From assembly GCA_965279195.1 (NCBI GenBank), contig CBDIHP010000047.1, positions 62,001-126,000 of the forward strand: a DNA stretch of 64,000 bases. Reading direction: 5' to 3'. The stretch is from CBDIHP01 sp965279195 (GTDB taxonomy: Bacteria; Planctomycetota; Planctomycetia; Isosphaerales; Isosphaeraceae). The position numbers and the translations under genes were made by a program. Below are positions 26,805-36,150 of the stretch, one piece after another. The stretch's first letter is position 1. Each line of letters begins with the position of its first letter. The notes beneath the pieces were generated by a model. It worked only from the letters and a program-made list of their open reading frames with translations. It was not told the DNA's origin and made no database searches.

Positions 26805-27367
26805 GGTCCGGGCCAGTTCCTGCCGGGCCCCGGGTGGGCCCTGGAATTCAAACGAGCCGGTGCGCCAGTGCCACAGAGGTCGGGGGCGACGCGGCCGAGG
26901 GTGCCGGTGGCGAAGGGGGTGAGCCAGAGGACGACGGGGCAGGGGCAGGCGTCGCCGAATGAGTCGCGATGGAAGTTCGCGTTCCAGAGGATCTCGCCCC
27001 CCTTGATGAACTCCTTGAATCGCTCGTCGGGGCCGTAATCCATGGCCGATTCCAGCCCGATCACCATGAGGGCCGGCGACATCCCCGGGGGGGCCGGGTC
27101 TTCCTCCAGGCGTCTGGCCAGGCGGGAGAGGAGCTGCGTCTCCTTGGGGGTGGACTGCAAGTCGAGGGTCGAGAGGTAGACGCCCTGGCCGGACGCTCGC
27201 TGGCGCAGGTCGTTCAGGACGCGATCGCGGGTCGCGACGGTGTCGTAGGTCGCCAGGCCGAGGCGGAAATCCCCGACGGTTTCGAGGAAGACGAGCAGTT
27301 CCCGGAGGTTCAGCTCGTTCTCGTCGATCGGGGCCGGCTTGGCGGGCTTCTTGCGGGCCTTCGCCAT
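26801..27367 (-). CDS. Partner protein of the NTPase, probable N-terminal half of the frameshifted TPR gene
   Basis: A 188-residue frame whose ATG lies one base after the NTPase stop. It begins with a Lys/Pro-rich tract, then an alpha/beta domain (ELNLRELLVFLETVGDFRLG, LATYDTVATRDRVLNDLRQR, MVIGLESAMDY, PVVLWLTPFATGTLGRVAPD). This resembles the ATPase-like domain, lacking a P-loop, found before TPRs in some signalling proteins. There the APD sequence is followed by an aromatic W-W-R-G-FEF motif. Here that motif is present but in the next frame after CTCTGTGG, so residues after APDL are probably aberrant. Confidence 0.7.
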   Translation of the reverse strand: MAKARKKPAKPAPIDENELNLRELLVFLETVGDFRLGLATYDTVATRDRVLNDLRQRASGQGVYLSTLDLQSTPKETQLLSRLARRLEEDPAPPGMSPALMVIGLESAMDYGPDERFKEFIKGGEILWNANFHRDSFGDACPCPVVLWLTPFATGTLGRVAPDLCGTGAPARLNSRAHPGPGRNWPGP

Positions 27368-27368
27368 G

Positions 27369-28754
27369 TCAGGGCGCCTCGACGGGCAAGGCCGCGAGGG
27401 CCTTCTGGAAGGCCTCGATCTCGAGGATCACCGGATGCACGTCATACCAGCAGCGGTCGCCGTTGTACTCCAGGACCGAGCCGTTGTAGAGGAGCTGGCT
27501 GAAGAACTCGCGGGCCTCGGAGTCCTTCTTGGGATCGCGCCTGTCATCGGCCGAGATGCCGTCGTTCTTGTCGCGGTGGATACGGGCGAGGTAGGGGTAG
27601 AAGCTCGCCGCCGGGATGAGCAGGCGCTCGTAATCCAGGCGGATCTTGAGCCCGGCCCGCTTCGCGGCCGCCGCATCGATCTGGTGCTCGCCCCGGACCT
27701 TCGCCGCCTGCTGGGCGTAGTCGAGCAGCCGCATGAGGTCGCGGATGCTGCCGCCCGACTCCAGCACGAGCGTCCGGACGACCGCGCGGGTCTTGAAGAC
27801 GGCATCCACGTCCATGCGTTTGCTCACGACCTCGACCATCGCTTCGATGGCCGGCCGGTTCGGGCCCCCGTCCCGCTTGCGGACCTTCACCATCGGCAGG
27901 ACGTAGGACGACGCGAACACGGTGGCGATGTTGCTGGGGGAGATCGACGACGCGATCGGCACCGTGTAGATGATGTGGGCGTCGGGCATCTTGAGGAAGT
28001 CGCCGCTGTTGAAGAACAGCGTCCTCGCCACCTCGGGCGTGAGGCGGTCGAGGTTGTCGACGACCAGGAGCAACTGGTCGGGCTCCCCCGCTTTTTTGAG
28101 CGCCGCCTGGGCCTCGTGGAGCAGGAGGTTGAAGCGGCGGAGGAGTTCGTCCGGGTCGCGCTGCAGCTCGCGACGGACCTCCTGGCGATTCTCCTTGCTG
28201 CCCGAGACCATCGACTTGACCTTCGCCAGGAGGGCGACGCTGAGGCCGAAGATCCCGTACTTGGCCTTGGCCTCGGCCTCGGTGGTCAGGCTGATGTCCC
28301 TCTTGACCGTCTCCAGCTCCTTGAAGGAGACCGTCGCGAACCAGCCGGCGATGTCCTCGGCGAGCTTCTGGCTGAGCGGGAGTTTCCGCTCGGCGAACTC
28401 CCGGATGATCCGGTGGGTGAGGTCGAGGAAGAGGTCGGCGTAGTCGTAGTCGGCCAGGACCTCGGTGTTGGTGGCGACGAACGTGATCGACGTGAACCGA
28501 CGCTTGAGTTCGTCCTGGATCCGGAGCAGCTCGGTGGACTTGCCGCAGCCCCGGTGTCCGGTGAAGGCGATCTTGGCGAACCGATCGCCGGAGTGCCCAG
28601 CCTTCTCCAGGCAGTCCTTGAGGTATTCGAGGTCGTCGGTGCTCCGCCCCCGGGAGAGGTCGGTGTAGAAATCCTGGAATTCCGGCGACAGCGGCTCGAC
28701 CTGGACCACGCTGTGGACGTCCGCCAGGCGCCTGACCGGCTCGATGCGTTGCAT
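27369..28754 (-). CDS. P-loop NTPase (STAND/KAP-like ATP-binding protein)
   Basis: A 461-residue protein with Walker A GHRGCGKST (66-74) and Walker B LLLVVDNLDRL (228-238). Between them is a helical insert with the semi-hydrophobic stretch KYGIFGLSVALLAKVKSMVS. A C-terminal helical region follows (GGSIRDLMRLLDYAQQAA) and then a winged-helix-like end (ARIHRDKNDGI, YNGSVLEYNGD). The layout matches AAA/STAND-type switch ATPases that couple nucleotide state to partner proteins. The next gene starts one base after its stop and encodes the TPR partner. The frame is open to 29009, but ATG 28754 with GGAAGG upstream fits. Confidence 0.85.
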   Translation of the reverse strand: MQRIEPVRRLADVHSVVQVEPLSPEFQDFYTDLSRGRSTDDLEYLKDCLEKAGHSGDRFAKIAFTGHRGCGKSTELLRIQDELKRRFTSITFVATNTEVLADYDYADLFLDLTHRIIREFAERKLPLSQKLAEDIAGWFATVSFKELETVKRDISLTTEAEAKAKYGIFGLSVALLAKVKSMVSGSKENRQEVRRELQRDPDELLRRFNLLLHEAQAALKKAGEPDQLLLVVDNLDRLTPEVARTLFFNSGDFLKMPDAHIIYTVPIASSISPSNIATVFASSYVLPMVKVRKRDGGPNRPAIEAMVEVVSKRMDVDAVFKTRAVVRTLVLESGGSIRDLMRLLDYAQQAAKVRGEHQIDAAAAKRAGLKIRLDYERLLIPAASFYPYLARIHRDKNDGISADDRRDPKKDSEAREFFSQLLYNGSVLEYNGDRCWYDVHPVILEIEAFQKALAALPVEAP

Positions 28755-28977
28755 GGTTTCGGCCGCCTTCCGGATATCACCTGGGGTGGCGCGGATGTCC
28801 CGCCTGGGGCATTTTACCACGAACCCGCATCCCTCCCAGCCCGGTCGGGAAACGGGTAGGGGCGTTGAATCGGGCGGCGGGAGATGGCATGGTATGGGAA
28901 CGGGATTCGACGAGGATCCTCCGCCCGCGGTCGCCGAGGATCGCGGGCGTGGCCGACCCCCGGCGGCGAGATCTTTC

Positions 28978-29544
28978 ATGAATGACATCACCGGCATGCT
29001 GGCCGCCATCGGCCCCGGCGACCTGGACGCGGCCGACCGCCTGCTTCCCCTGGTCTATGACCAGCTCCGAAGGCTCGCGGCAGCGAAGCTGGCGCGCGAG
29101 GGCGAGGGGCAGACGCTCGACGCCACCGCCCTGGTGCACGAGGCCTATCTCCGACTGGTGGGGAACCACGACCCCGGCTGGGACGGCCAGGCCCATTTCT
29201 TCGGCGCCGCGGCCAGGGCGATGCACCAGATCCTCATCGACAACGCCCGGCACAAGGCCAGCCTCGTGGCCGGGGGCGGGTTCCGGAAGGTCGAGTTCGA
29301 GGTCCACGGGTTCGAGAAGGCCGACAAGGGGCCGTCGCTCGACCTCATCGCGCTCGACGAGGCCCTGACGCTCCTGGAGACCAGGGACCGCCGCAAGGCC
29401 GAGGTCGTCCGGCTGCGGTTCTTCGCCGGGCTCACCAACGCCCAGGCCGCCCGGGCGCTGGGGATCTCCGAGAGCACCGCCGAGAATGACTGGGCCTACG
29501 CCCGCACCTGGCTCCGACTGGCCATGGATGGCGAGCCCGGCTGA
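28978..29544 (+). CDS. ECF-type RNA polymerase sigma factor (pair 1)
   Basis: A 188-residue ECF sigma factor. Region 2 carries DATALVHEAYLRLVG and the aromatic HFFGAAARAMHQILIDNAR stretch typical of the planctomycete/acidobacterial group near TIGR02999. Region 4 is an HTH (AQAARALGISESTAENDWAY). It should direct RNA polymerase to a specific regulon. The start is ATG 28978. A Ser/Thr kinase begins 138 bases downstream on the same strand. In this group phosphorylation by the linked kinase is the proposed switch in place of an anti-sigma factor; that is inference here. Confidence 0.92.
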   Translation: MNDITGMLAAIGPGDLDAADRLLPLVYDQLRRLAAAKLAREGEGQTLDATALVHEAYLRLVGNHDPGWDGQAHFFGAAARAMHQILIDNARHKASLVAGGGFRKVEFEVHGFEKADKGPSLDLIALDEALTLLETRDRRKAEVVRLRFFAGLTNAQAARALGISESTAENDWAYARTWLRLAMDGEPG

Positions 29545-29681
29545 GGCGATTTCGGCCCCCAAAAACCATTCTGTAGAAAATTCGCAACATCCCGTTAGGG
29601 AATCCGTGCGCCGATTTCGCTTTGATGGTTGAGGGCGATTCTCGCGTCCACGTCACGACCCGTCGCGTGCGGAGGCGGTAG

Positions 29682-32600
29682 ATGGATCTCGGACCCGAGG
29701 CCGACCCGGGGATGATCCCCGACGAGGAAGCGGTCTTCCACGCCGCGCGTCGGATCCCCGACGCCCGCGAGCGGGCCGCCTACCTCGATTCCGCCTGCGA
29801 CGGCAACCGGGCCCTGCGGGCCCGCCTGTCGGCGATGCTCCGGGTCCACGACGATCAGCCGGATTTCCTGGAGACGCCCCCCGTCGCGTACCCCCCCGCG
29901 ACGGCCGCCGCCGGGCCCCTTCACCCCCCCGAGGGGCCCGGCGCGGCCATCGGGCCCTACCTCCTGATGGAACCCCTCGGCGAGGGGGGCATGGGCTCGG
30001 TGTACGTCGCCGAGCAGTCCAGCCCCGTGCGACGGCCGGTCGCGCTCAAGGTCATCAAGCCGGGCATGGATTCGCGACGGGTCATCGCCCGGTTCGAGGC
30101 CGAGCGCCAGGCCCTGGCGCTCATGGACCACCCCGGCATCGCCCGGGTCTTCGACGGCGGCACCACCCCCTCCGGCCGGCCCTACTTCGTCATGGAGCTG
30201 GTCCGCGGCACGCCCATCACCGCCTACTGCCGCGAGCGCGGGTTGCCGATCGCCGAGCGGCTGAGGCTCTTCGAGGCGGTCTGCCGCGCCGTCCAGCACG
30301 CCCACCAGAAGGGCATCATCCACCGCGACCTCAAGCCCTCGAACATCCTGGTGGCCGAGCACGACGGCCACGCCTTGCCGAAGGTGATCGACTTCGGCAT
30401 CGCCAAGGCCACGGGCCCCGCGCTGGCCGAGACCGAGGTCGACACCGGCGTGAATCTGCTCATCGGCACCCCACTCTTCATGAGCCCGGAGCAGTTCGAC
30501 CTCGCCGGCCAGGACGTCGACACCCGCAGCGACATCTACAGCCTCGGCGTGCTGCTCTACGAGCTGCTCACCGGCCTGCCGCCGTTTGATCCCGAGGCCC
30601 TCCGGGGCCTGCCGTTCGACGAGCTGAGGCGGATCGTCCGCGAGCAGGAGCCCACCCGCCCCAGCCTCCGGCTCGAACCGAGGCGGCGGCGGGGCGAGGA
30701 CCGTCGGCTGCGACGCGCCATCCGGGGCGAGCTCGACTGGATCGTGCTCAAGGCCCTGGAGAAGGACCGCGACCGCCGCTACGCCTCGGCCAACGACCTC
30801 GCCGACGACCTCGTCCGATACCGCAACAACCGCCCGGTCGAGGCCGGACCGCCGTCGACCGCCTACCGGCTGAAGAAGTTCGTCCGGCGCAACCGGGCCC
30901 TGCTCGGCACGGCGACCCTCTGCGGCCTGACTTCGATGGTGATCGCCGCCGGCGGCCTCTACCTCGCCCACCAGCGGGCCTCCCTCCTGGGTGCGGCGGC
31001 CGAGGCCATCGCCGAGGCCGACGCCCTGGCCAGGTCGGGCGACCGCGAGCGGGAGCTGAACGTCATCCGCCGCGCCGAGGCCATCCTCGAAAGCGGCCTG
31101 GTCGACTTCGGGCCGCTCCGGGCCGTCCGGGAGCGCCGGGGGCAGATCGAGACGGCCCTGCGGCTCGGCGAGCTGCGGCTGGCCGTCGCCGACGCCACCC
31201 GGGGCGTGACCACGGCCCGGAATGCGGCCGAGGCGCACTTCGCCGAGGCCTTCGCCGGGCTCGGCATCGACCCGCTGGCCGAACCCCCGCAGGACGTCGC
31301 CGCGAAGCTGCCGGCGGGCAAGGTCCGGGAGGACTTCGCGGCCGTGCTCGACCAGTGGGCGAGGGTCCGCTACCAGGCGAGGGGCGCCTGCGACGACGCC
31401 TGCCGGCGGCTCCTGGCGGCCGCCAACGCCGTCGACGGCCCCTCCTTCCGGTCCCTTTATCGCGACGCCCTGATGGGGGACGACCCCCGGACGCTCCGCC
31501 GCCTCCAGCACGACCCCGACCTCGCCACCCCGCACCCGTCGCTGGCCATCCTCCTCACCTGGGGCGAGCCGCCCGAGGCGCTCTGGAGGCGGCTCCGCGA
31601 GGAGCAGCTGCGGCGGCCCGGGGACTTCTGGCTCAGCCACGAGCTGGCCGTGCACCACGAGCAGGGTCCCTCACCGAAGCTCGACGACGCCATCGCCTAC
31701 CACCGCGCCGCGCTCGCCGCCCGGCCCGAGAGCCCCGGCGCCCGGCTGAGCCTCGGCCGCGCTTTGGAGAAGGCCGGCCGGGGCGACGACGCCCGCGCCT
31801 GCTACCGCCAGGCCCTCCTGATCCAGGCCAACGACCCCGCCGTCCTGAACGCCATGGCGGAACTGCTGCTCCGCGGCGGCAAGGTCGCCGAGGCGATCGA
31901 GACCTACTGGCGGGCGATCCGGGTCAGCCCGGAATACGGTCTGGCCCACTACAACCTCGCCCGGGCGATCCTGGAGCACGGCGAGCCCATCGCGAACCCC
32001 GGGGCACGCCGCTGGCAGATCGAAGGCGGGCCCGTCCTGTTCAGCTACCGGGATCGGACCACCGTCGAGAGCCGGGATGACCTCGACCGCATCGAGGCCC
32101 GGCTCCGCGACGGGATCCGCCGGTCGCCCGGGGAGAGCCGGGCCCACCTCGATCTGGGGGAGTTCCTGGCCACTCACCGGCTCGACCCGGAGGCCGCCAT
32201 CGCCTGCTTCCGCCGGGCCATCGCCGCCGACCCGAGGCTCGCCGACGCCCACTACCGCCTCGGGCTCGCGAGGCTGGCCAGGGGCGAGGCGGCCGAGGCG
32301 GTCGCCGCCCTCCGGGAGGCCGTGAACATCGCCCCCTGGCGCGCCGACATGCACTCCGGGCTGGGCAAGGCCCTGGCCAGGAATGGCGACCTCGACGGGG
32401 CCCTGCTGGAGTCGCGCTACGCCGTCGCCCTCGACCCCCACCCGGCCACGCACCACCTCGCCCTCGGGGTCGCCCAGGCCCTCCGGGGGCAGGGCACCGA
32501 GGCCGAGGCGTCGATCCAGCGGGCGATTCGTTGCGCGCCGAGGTCGCCCGAGCCGCACCTGATCCTGGGCAACGTCCGGCTCGCCCGCAACGACTGGCGA

Positions 32601-32834
32601 GGGGCCGAGGCCGCGTCGCGAGACGCCCTCAAGCTGGCCAACGACCACCCCGAGGCCCTCGCGACACTCGGCACGGCCCTGCTCGGCCAGGGCCGCACCG
32701 AGGAGGCCGGGCCGGTCCTCGCCCTGGCCCACGAGCTCGGCTCGAAGTCGCCGAAGTGGCCCTATCCCTCGGCCTCCTGGGCCCGACTCGGGCCCCCGGG
32801 GCCCCCGCCCGAAGGGAGGAGGTCCACCCACTGA
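29682..32834 (+). CDS. Membrane Ser/Thr protein kinase with TPR domain (pair 1)
   Basis: A 1050-residue Hanks-type kinase. Positions: glycine loop GEGGMG (100-105), Lys123 in VALKVIK, catalytic HRDLKPSN (214-221), DFG (237-239) and MSPEQ before SDIYSLGVLLYELL. A single transmembrane helix lies at about 405-428. The rest is a long TPR-containing region (PGARLSLGRALEKAGRGDDA, AIACFRRAIAADPRLADAHY) probably outside the cytoplasm. It should phosphorylate cytoplasmic targets in response to what the TPR part binds. The adjacent sigma factor is the likely partner. All catalytic residues are present. Confidence 0.94.
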   Translation: MDLGPEADPGMIPDEEAVFHAARRIPDARERAAYLDSACDGNRALRARLSAMLRVHDDQPDFLETPPVAYPPATAAAGPLHPPEGPGAAIGPYLLMEPLGEGGMGSVYVAEQSSPVRRPVALKVIKPGMDSRRVIARFEAERQALALMDHPGIARVFDGGTTPSGRPYFVMELVRGTPITAYCRERGLPIAERLRLFEAVCRAVQHAHQKGIIHRDLKPSNILVAEHDGHALPKVIDFGIAKATGPALAETEVDTGVNLLIGTPLFMSPEQFDLAGQDVDTRSDIYSLGVLLYELLTGLPPFDPEALRGLPFDELRRIVREQEPTRPSLRLEPRRRRGEDRRLRRAIRGELDWIVLKALEKDRDRRYASANDLADDLVRYRNNRPVEAGPPSTAYRLKKFVRRNRALLGTATLCGLTSMVIAAGGLYLAHQRASLLGAAAEAIAEADALARSGDRERELNVIRRAEAILESGLVDFGPLRAVRERRGQIETALRLGELRLAVADATRGVTTARNAAEAHFAEAFAGLGIDPLAEPPQDVAAKLPAGKVREDFAAVLDQWARVRYQARGACDDACRRLLAAANAVDGPSFRSLYRDALMGDDPRTLRRLQHDPDLATPHPSLAILLTWGEPPEALWRRLREEQLRRPGDFWLSHELAVHHEQGPSPKLDDAIAYHRAALAARPESPGARLSLGRALEKAGRGDDARACYRQALLIQANDPAVLNAMAELLLRGGKVAEAIETYWRAIRVSPEYGLAHYNLARAILEHGEPIANPGARRWQIEGGPVLFSYRDRTTVESRDDLDRIEARLRDGIRRSPGESRAHLDLGEFLATHRLDPEAAIACFRRAIAADPRLADAHYRLGLARLARGEAAEAVAALREAVNIAPWRADMHSGLGKALARNGDLDGALLESRYAVALDPHPATHHLALGVAQALRGQGTEAEASIQRAIRCAPRSPEPHLILGNVRLARNDWRGAEAASRDALKLANDHPEALATLGTALLGQGRTEEAGPVLALAHELGSKSPKWPYPSASWARLGPPGPPPEGRRSTH

Positions 32835-33279
32835 AATCCCCCCCCGGCCCTCCCCCCCGTCGCGGCCCACCCGAAGCCTGCCTGTGCCCGCCTGTGCTAT
32901 CTTGTGCCCTGTGCCCTGTGCCGCGCCCTGGCCTCGGGGTCCCGACGCCGTGACCCCGAACCCGGCCCGCCGACCGCGCCCCCGTCAATGGATGTCGTAA
33001 GGGAGAGTGCGGGCCGATTCGGGTTCAGCCGCACCGGCCCGGCCACGCCGGGGACCTCCCGACCGGGGGGTCCGGTACGCCCCACGCCGGTCCCATCGGA
33101 ACCGGCCCGGCCACGCTGGCGTGCCATTCGCACTCGTCCCCGGGGCCGATGCGGGCCCGACCGATCCGGGCCCCGGCCCCGACCGCACTCCGAGGAGCCA
33201 CCCCGTCGCGAACGAGCCCCCTTCCGCCCATCCCATCCAGACCTTCTCACATCAAATCCAGCATCGGAGTCCCCCCCCC
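32835..33279. other. Non-coding interval
   Basis: About 445 GC-rich bases. 32881-32925 is low-complexity, repeating CCTGTGCC/TGTGCCC words. The 16-mer ACCGGCCCGGCCACGC occurs near 33041 and again near 33098. No gene is supported. Confidence 0.45.
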
Positions 33280-33876
33280 ATGTCCGCTCAGGATTCGACC
33301 CAGGACCCCGCCGCCGCCGGCCCGATCGGCCGCTACGGCCCCGTCCCCTTCCTCCTCACCTTCATCACGATCATCGCCATCGGGCTGACGCTGAGCCTCA
33401 TCGAGCGTGCCCCGCAGGCCGGCCTGGGCGGATCCGAGCCCGACCGCCACGCCGGGATCATCGTCCAGGACCAGTGCTCCGAGGTCTGGCTCCCCGAAGG
33501 CTGGGAGGGCCTCGCCGCGGCCGAGGCCCGTGGCCAATTCGACTCCCACAACCGCCTCAAGGCCCACCTCGACGCCCAGAAACGGGCCGAAACCTGGTAC
33601 CTCATCGCCCTCCGGGGCCACCAGCTCGACGGAGGCACCGGCGTCCGGCGGATCGTCCGAACCCCCTACGACCGGCCCGAACACCTCGGCGAATTCCGAT
33701 CCATCCTGGCCGCCGCCTCCCGGCGCGACGCCCCCGACCCGGCCCCGGCACCCCCCAACGGCCTCGACCTGTCCCACGCCGCCTTCCTCGACATGCCCGA
33801 CGACTTCCGCGGCCTCTCGCCCGTCGAGGCCTACGCCCAGCTCGCGGTCAGGCGGGCCGGCACGGAGAACCGCTGA
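33280..33876 (+). CDS. Single-pass membrane protein of unknown function
   Basis: A 198-residue protein. A short cytoplasmic N-terminus precedes one transmembrane helix (FLLTFITIIAIGLTLSLI, about residues 24-41). The soluble part has WYLIALRGHQLDGGTGVRRI and a Pro/Ala-rich linker, ending in DLSHAAFLDMPDDFRGLSPV. I recognise no domain. The start ATG 33280 follows a run of nine C with GGAGT further upstream. The low-GC codons expected of foreign DNA are absent. Confidence 0.75.
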   Translation: MSAQDSTQDPAAAGPIGRYGPVPFLLTFITIIAIGLTLSLIERAPQAGLGGSEPDRHAGIIVQDQCSEVWLPEGWEGLAAAEARGQFDSHNRLKAHLDAQKRAETWYLIALRGHQLDGGTGVRRIVRTPYDRPEHLGEFRSILAAASRRDAPDPAPAPPNGLDLSHAAFLDMPDDFRGLSPVEAYAQLAVRRAGTENR

Positions 33877-33925
33877 GCCCGACGCCCCGGCGCGATCGGA
33901 TCGCGCCGGGACCGCCTTAATAAGC

Positions 33926-35029
33926 TCACTGCCAGCCGGGGGCCGTCGGCAGCTGGCCGTTCAGGACGGCGAGGACCGCCTCGAACAGGGCCTGCAAGGC
34001 CGGGGCGTCGAGCCCGGGCGCGGTGGCGATCTCCAGCGTGCCCGCCGTCAGCTCGTCCGCCCTCGCCGGGGGCAGGCCGGTGGACTGCACGGTCGCCTGC
34101 AACTGCCTGCCGAGCGCCGACCGCGCCGGGCCCGCCTGGAGCGCCGCCGGGGTCAGGCCGCCGACCGTCGCCCGGAGCTGGGTCACCAGCGCGAAGTCGG
34201 GCCGGGCGGGCAGGTCGCGGGCGACCTCGGCCAGCGTATCCACAAACGCCACCTTGCGATCGGCCGCGGCCTGCGACGGCTTCAGGACGTCCGTCAGCGA
34301 GTCGAGCAGGTGGCCCGTCGTGTCCGGGTCGGCCAGGGTCGAGGCCGGCCCGTTGACCGACGACGACAGCGTCGCGGCCTGCGGCTCCGACTGCCCCCGT
34401 GTCTCCCGATAGGGCGCCAGGGCCTCGGCATAGGGGCCGGTCAGCCGGGTCGGGTCATACGTCAGGGGGCTCACGCCCGGGTTCAGGATCGGGCTCGCCT
34501 GGAGCGCCGGCAGGACCACGACCGACTCCAGGCCCGACTGGGCCAGGATCGTCGCAACGCTCGACTGGATCTGGCTTTGCTGCGCCTGGGTGAGCTTCCC
34601 CGTCGAGGCCACGCCGTTGACCGCGCTGGTCAGGTCCTGCACCGGCCGGGCCTGCGGGGCCCCGGTGGCCTGGGTGATCTCGGCCAGGGCATCCTCGACC
34701 GCCTTCCGGAGCGAGTCGATCGGCCCGGGGGCGGAGACGAGGGCATCGATCCCCTGATACAGATCCCGTATCCCCTGAAGAAGTTGCGTCACCTGGACGT
34801 TCGCCGGATTGATCCGGATCGAGAGCGAGACCTGGAGACTCTCCCGGGTCGAATAGGCCGACATTGTGACCGGGCTCGACGCCGAGGCCACGCCGACGAG
34901 AGCCGGGGCCAGCGTGGCCGAGAGCGGCCCGGCCAAGAGCGACGCCAGCAGCGCCCGGCCTTCGAGCGGCTCGACCTGGAGCGGGCGTCTGCGCAGGCGG
35001 CGCGGGGTGGATAAGCGGACGACTGACAT
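33926..35029 (-). CDS. LEPR-XLL secreted protein of unknown function
   Basis: A 367-residue protein with a basic N-terminus and the planctomycete export motif VEPLEGRALLASLLA at about residues 18-32. The rest is Ala/Leu/Gln-rich and predicted helical (VTQLLQGIRDLYQGIDALVS, LTQAQQSQIQSSVATILAQS), with no catalytic motif. The start ATG 35029 is preferred; the open frame to 35176 is Arg/Pro-rich. It is convergent with 33280-33876, stops 50 bases apart, with no obvious terminator hairpin between them. Confidence 0.8.
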   Translation of the reverse strand: MSVVRLSTPRRLRRRPLQVEPLEGRALLASLLAGPLSATLAPALVGVASASSPVTMSAYSTRESLQVSLSIRINPANVQVTQLLQGIRDLYQGIDALVSAPGPIDSLRKAVEDALAEITQATGAPQARPVQDLTSAVNGVASTGKLTQAQQSQIQSSVATILAQSGLESVVVLPALQASPILNPGVSPLTYDPTRLTGPYAEALAPYRETRGQSEPQAATLSSSVNGPASTLADPDTTGHLLDSLTDVLKPSQAAADRKVAFVDTLAEVARDLPARPDFALVTQLRATVGGLTPAALQAGPARSALGRQLQATVQSTGLPPARADELTAGTLEIATAPGLDAPALQALFEAVLAVLNGQLPTAPGWQ

Positions 35030-35449
35030 GGCGAGGCCCTCGCGGCGAACGGGGTGGTTCGGGTCGGTTCGTATCGGTCGGCGTGGATCTGTCAAGGGTT
35101 GCGCGTCGTTGCGATCGAGCGAGCGGTTTCGAACCCCTCCTGGGTCCTCCTGCGAGGCGGCATCCCTCCGCCCCATCCATGGGAGCGTCCGGACCCACCG
35201 AATCTAAACCCACAAAATCCCCCCGCGGAACCCATTGTTGCCCCGAAGCCACGCCCTTCGGGCTGCGGGAGCGGAACTGCCGCGTTCGTGCGGGGAGCTC
35301 GGCCAGGGAGGGCGGGTCGGCCCTTCCGGGGCGTTGGGACTCATCCGTCCGCCCGGAAAGCGGCAGCCGGACGGCCGCACTCCCAAGCCGCCCCTTGACA
35401 CAAAGACCTTTGCAACCCAAAGTGAACGCAACCCGAGGAGACCCGACCG
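35030..35449. other. Intergenic interval with family 2 repeat
   Basis: About 420 bases between divergent genes. From about 35240 to 35392 lies a family 2 copy: GGGCTGCGGGAGCGGAACTG near its left end and AAAGCGGCAGCCGGACGGCC near its right. Promoters for both flanking genes should be here, but no boxes are clear. Confidence 0.45.
35240..35392. repeat. Dispersed repeat family 2 copy
   Basis: It shares CTGCGGCAGTTC...TGCCGC / CGTTCGTGCGG words with the copy at 39155-39300, including the internal TTCGTGCGG(G/A) and the CGCACTCC(C) end. Confidence 0.55.
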
Positions 35450-35857
35450 ATGCCGAGACGCCTCGCCTTGCTGCTCCCCTTCGCCCTGACGCCCCTCGCC
35501 TGCGCGCCGCCGGCGGGCGAGACGATCCAGGGGCTCTACGGAGTCCCGCTGCCCGGGGGGGTGCGGGTCGTCCACTATTATGGCGAGGCCGCCGGCATGG
35601 ACCCGACCTTCGCCTGGGCCCTCACCCCCGTGGACGATGCCTACCTGAAGGCCCTCATCCAGGCGAACAAACTCGCCCCGTCGAGCCCCGCGAACCCACC
35701 CCCGCCGGCCGAGTACCGTTTCCCCGGCTGGTGGGACTACCCCCGGCTCTACAAGCTCCCCGAATCCTACTACAACGACACCGGCACCGGCGGCCTCCGG
35801 CGCATCTGGGTCGACCGCAAATCCGAACGCATGTACATTGAATTCATCGGCACATAA
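35450..35857 (+). CDS. Small exported protein of unknown function
   Basis: A 135-residue protein with an N-terminal signal (RRLALLLPFALTPLAC). The cysteine could be a lipidation site, though P-L-A-C is not a canonical lipobox. The mature part is aromatic-rich (FPGWWDYPRLYKLPESYYND) and ends in RRIWVDRKSERMYIEFIGT. No domain is recognised. GAGGAGACC lies before the ATG. A 186-bp palindromic element follows downstream. Confidence 0.75.
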   Translation: MPRRLALLLPFALTPLACAPPAGETIQGLYGVPLPGGVRVVHYYGEAAGMDPTFAWALTPVDDAYLKALIQANKLAPSSPANPPPPAEYRFPGWWDYPRLYKLPESYYNDTGTGGLRRIWVDRKSERMYIEFIGT

Positions 35858-35910
35858 CTCCCCTGACCAGACGCCGGATCCGGGCCGGCGGCGCAGGGCG
35901 CGGTATCGGA

Positions 35911-36096
35911 GGCACCGGGCGAGGGGCCCCAGACCCCGCCCCCAGCCCGAGATGCGGACCAGCCAGGGAGGGTCTCCCGACCCGAAAATCAAAGGCCCGT
36001 CCTTGGCGGGGCCTTTCCGAATGGGTCTGGAGACCCGAATGGGTGATCGCACGCGGCGTAGGTTCGGGCGGGGTCTGGAGACCCGCGCCCAGCGCC
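35911..36096. repeat. Family 3 palindromic element, copy 1
   Basis: A 186-bp element. The left arm (35911-35940) pairs with the right arm (36067-36096) at 25 of 30 positions. The inner part holds GGTCTCCCGACCC and GGGTCTGGAGACCC inverted words. The second copy is at 37781-37965. Shared internal words include CCCCAGCCCGAGATGC, AAAGGCC and CGAATGGGTCTGGAGACCCG. Confidence 0.85.
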
Positions 36097-36150
36097 TCCG
36101 ACCGACGACCTGATCAACGCGCGAACAGTTCCAGCAAGCGTGGAAACCAA

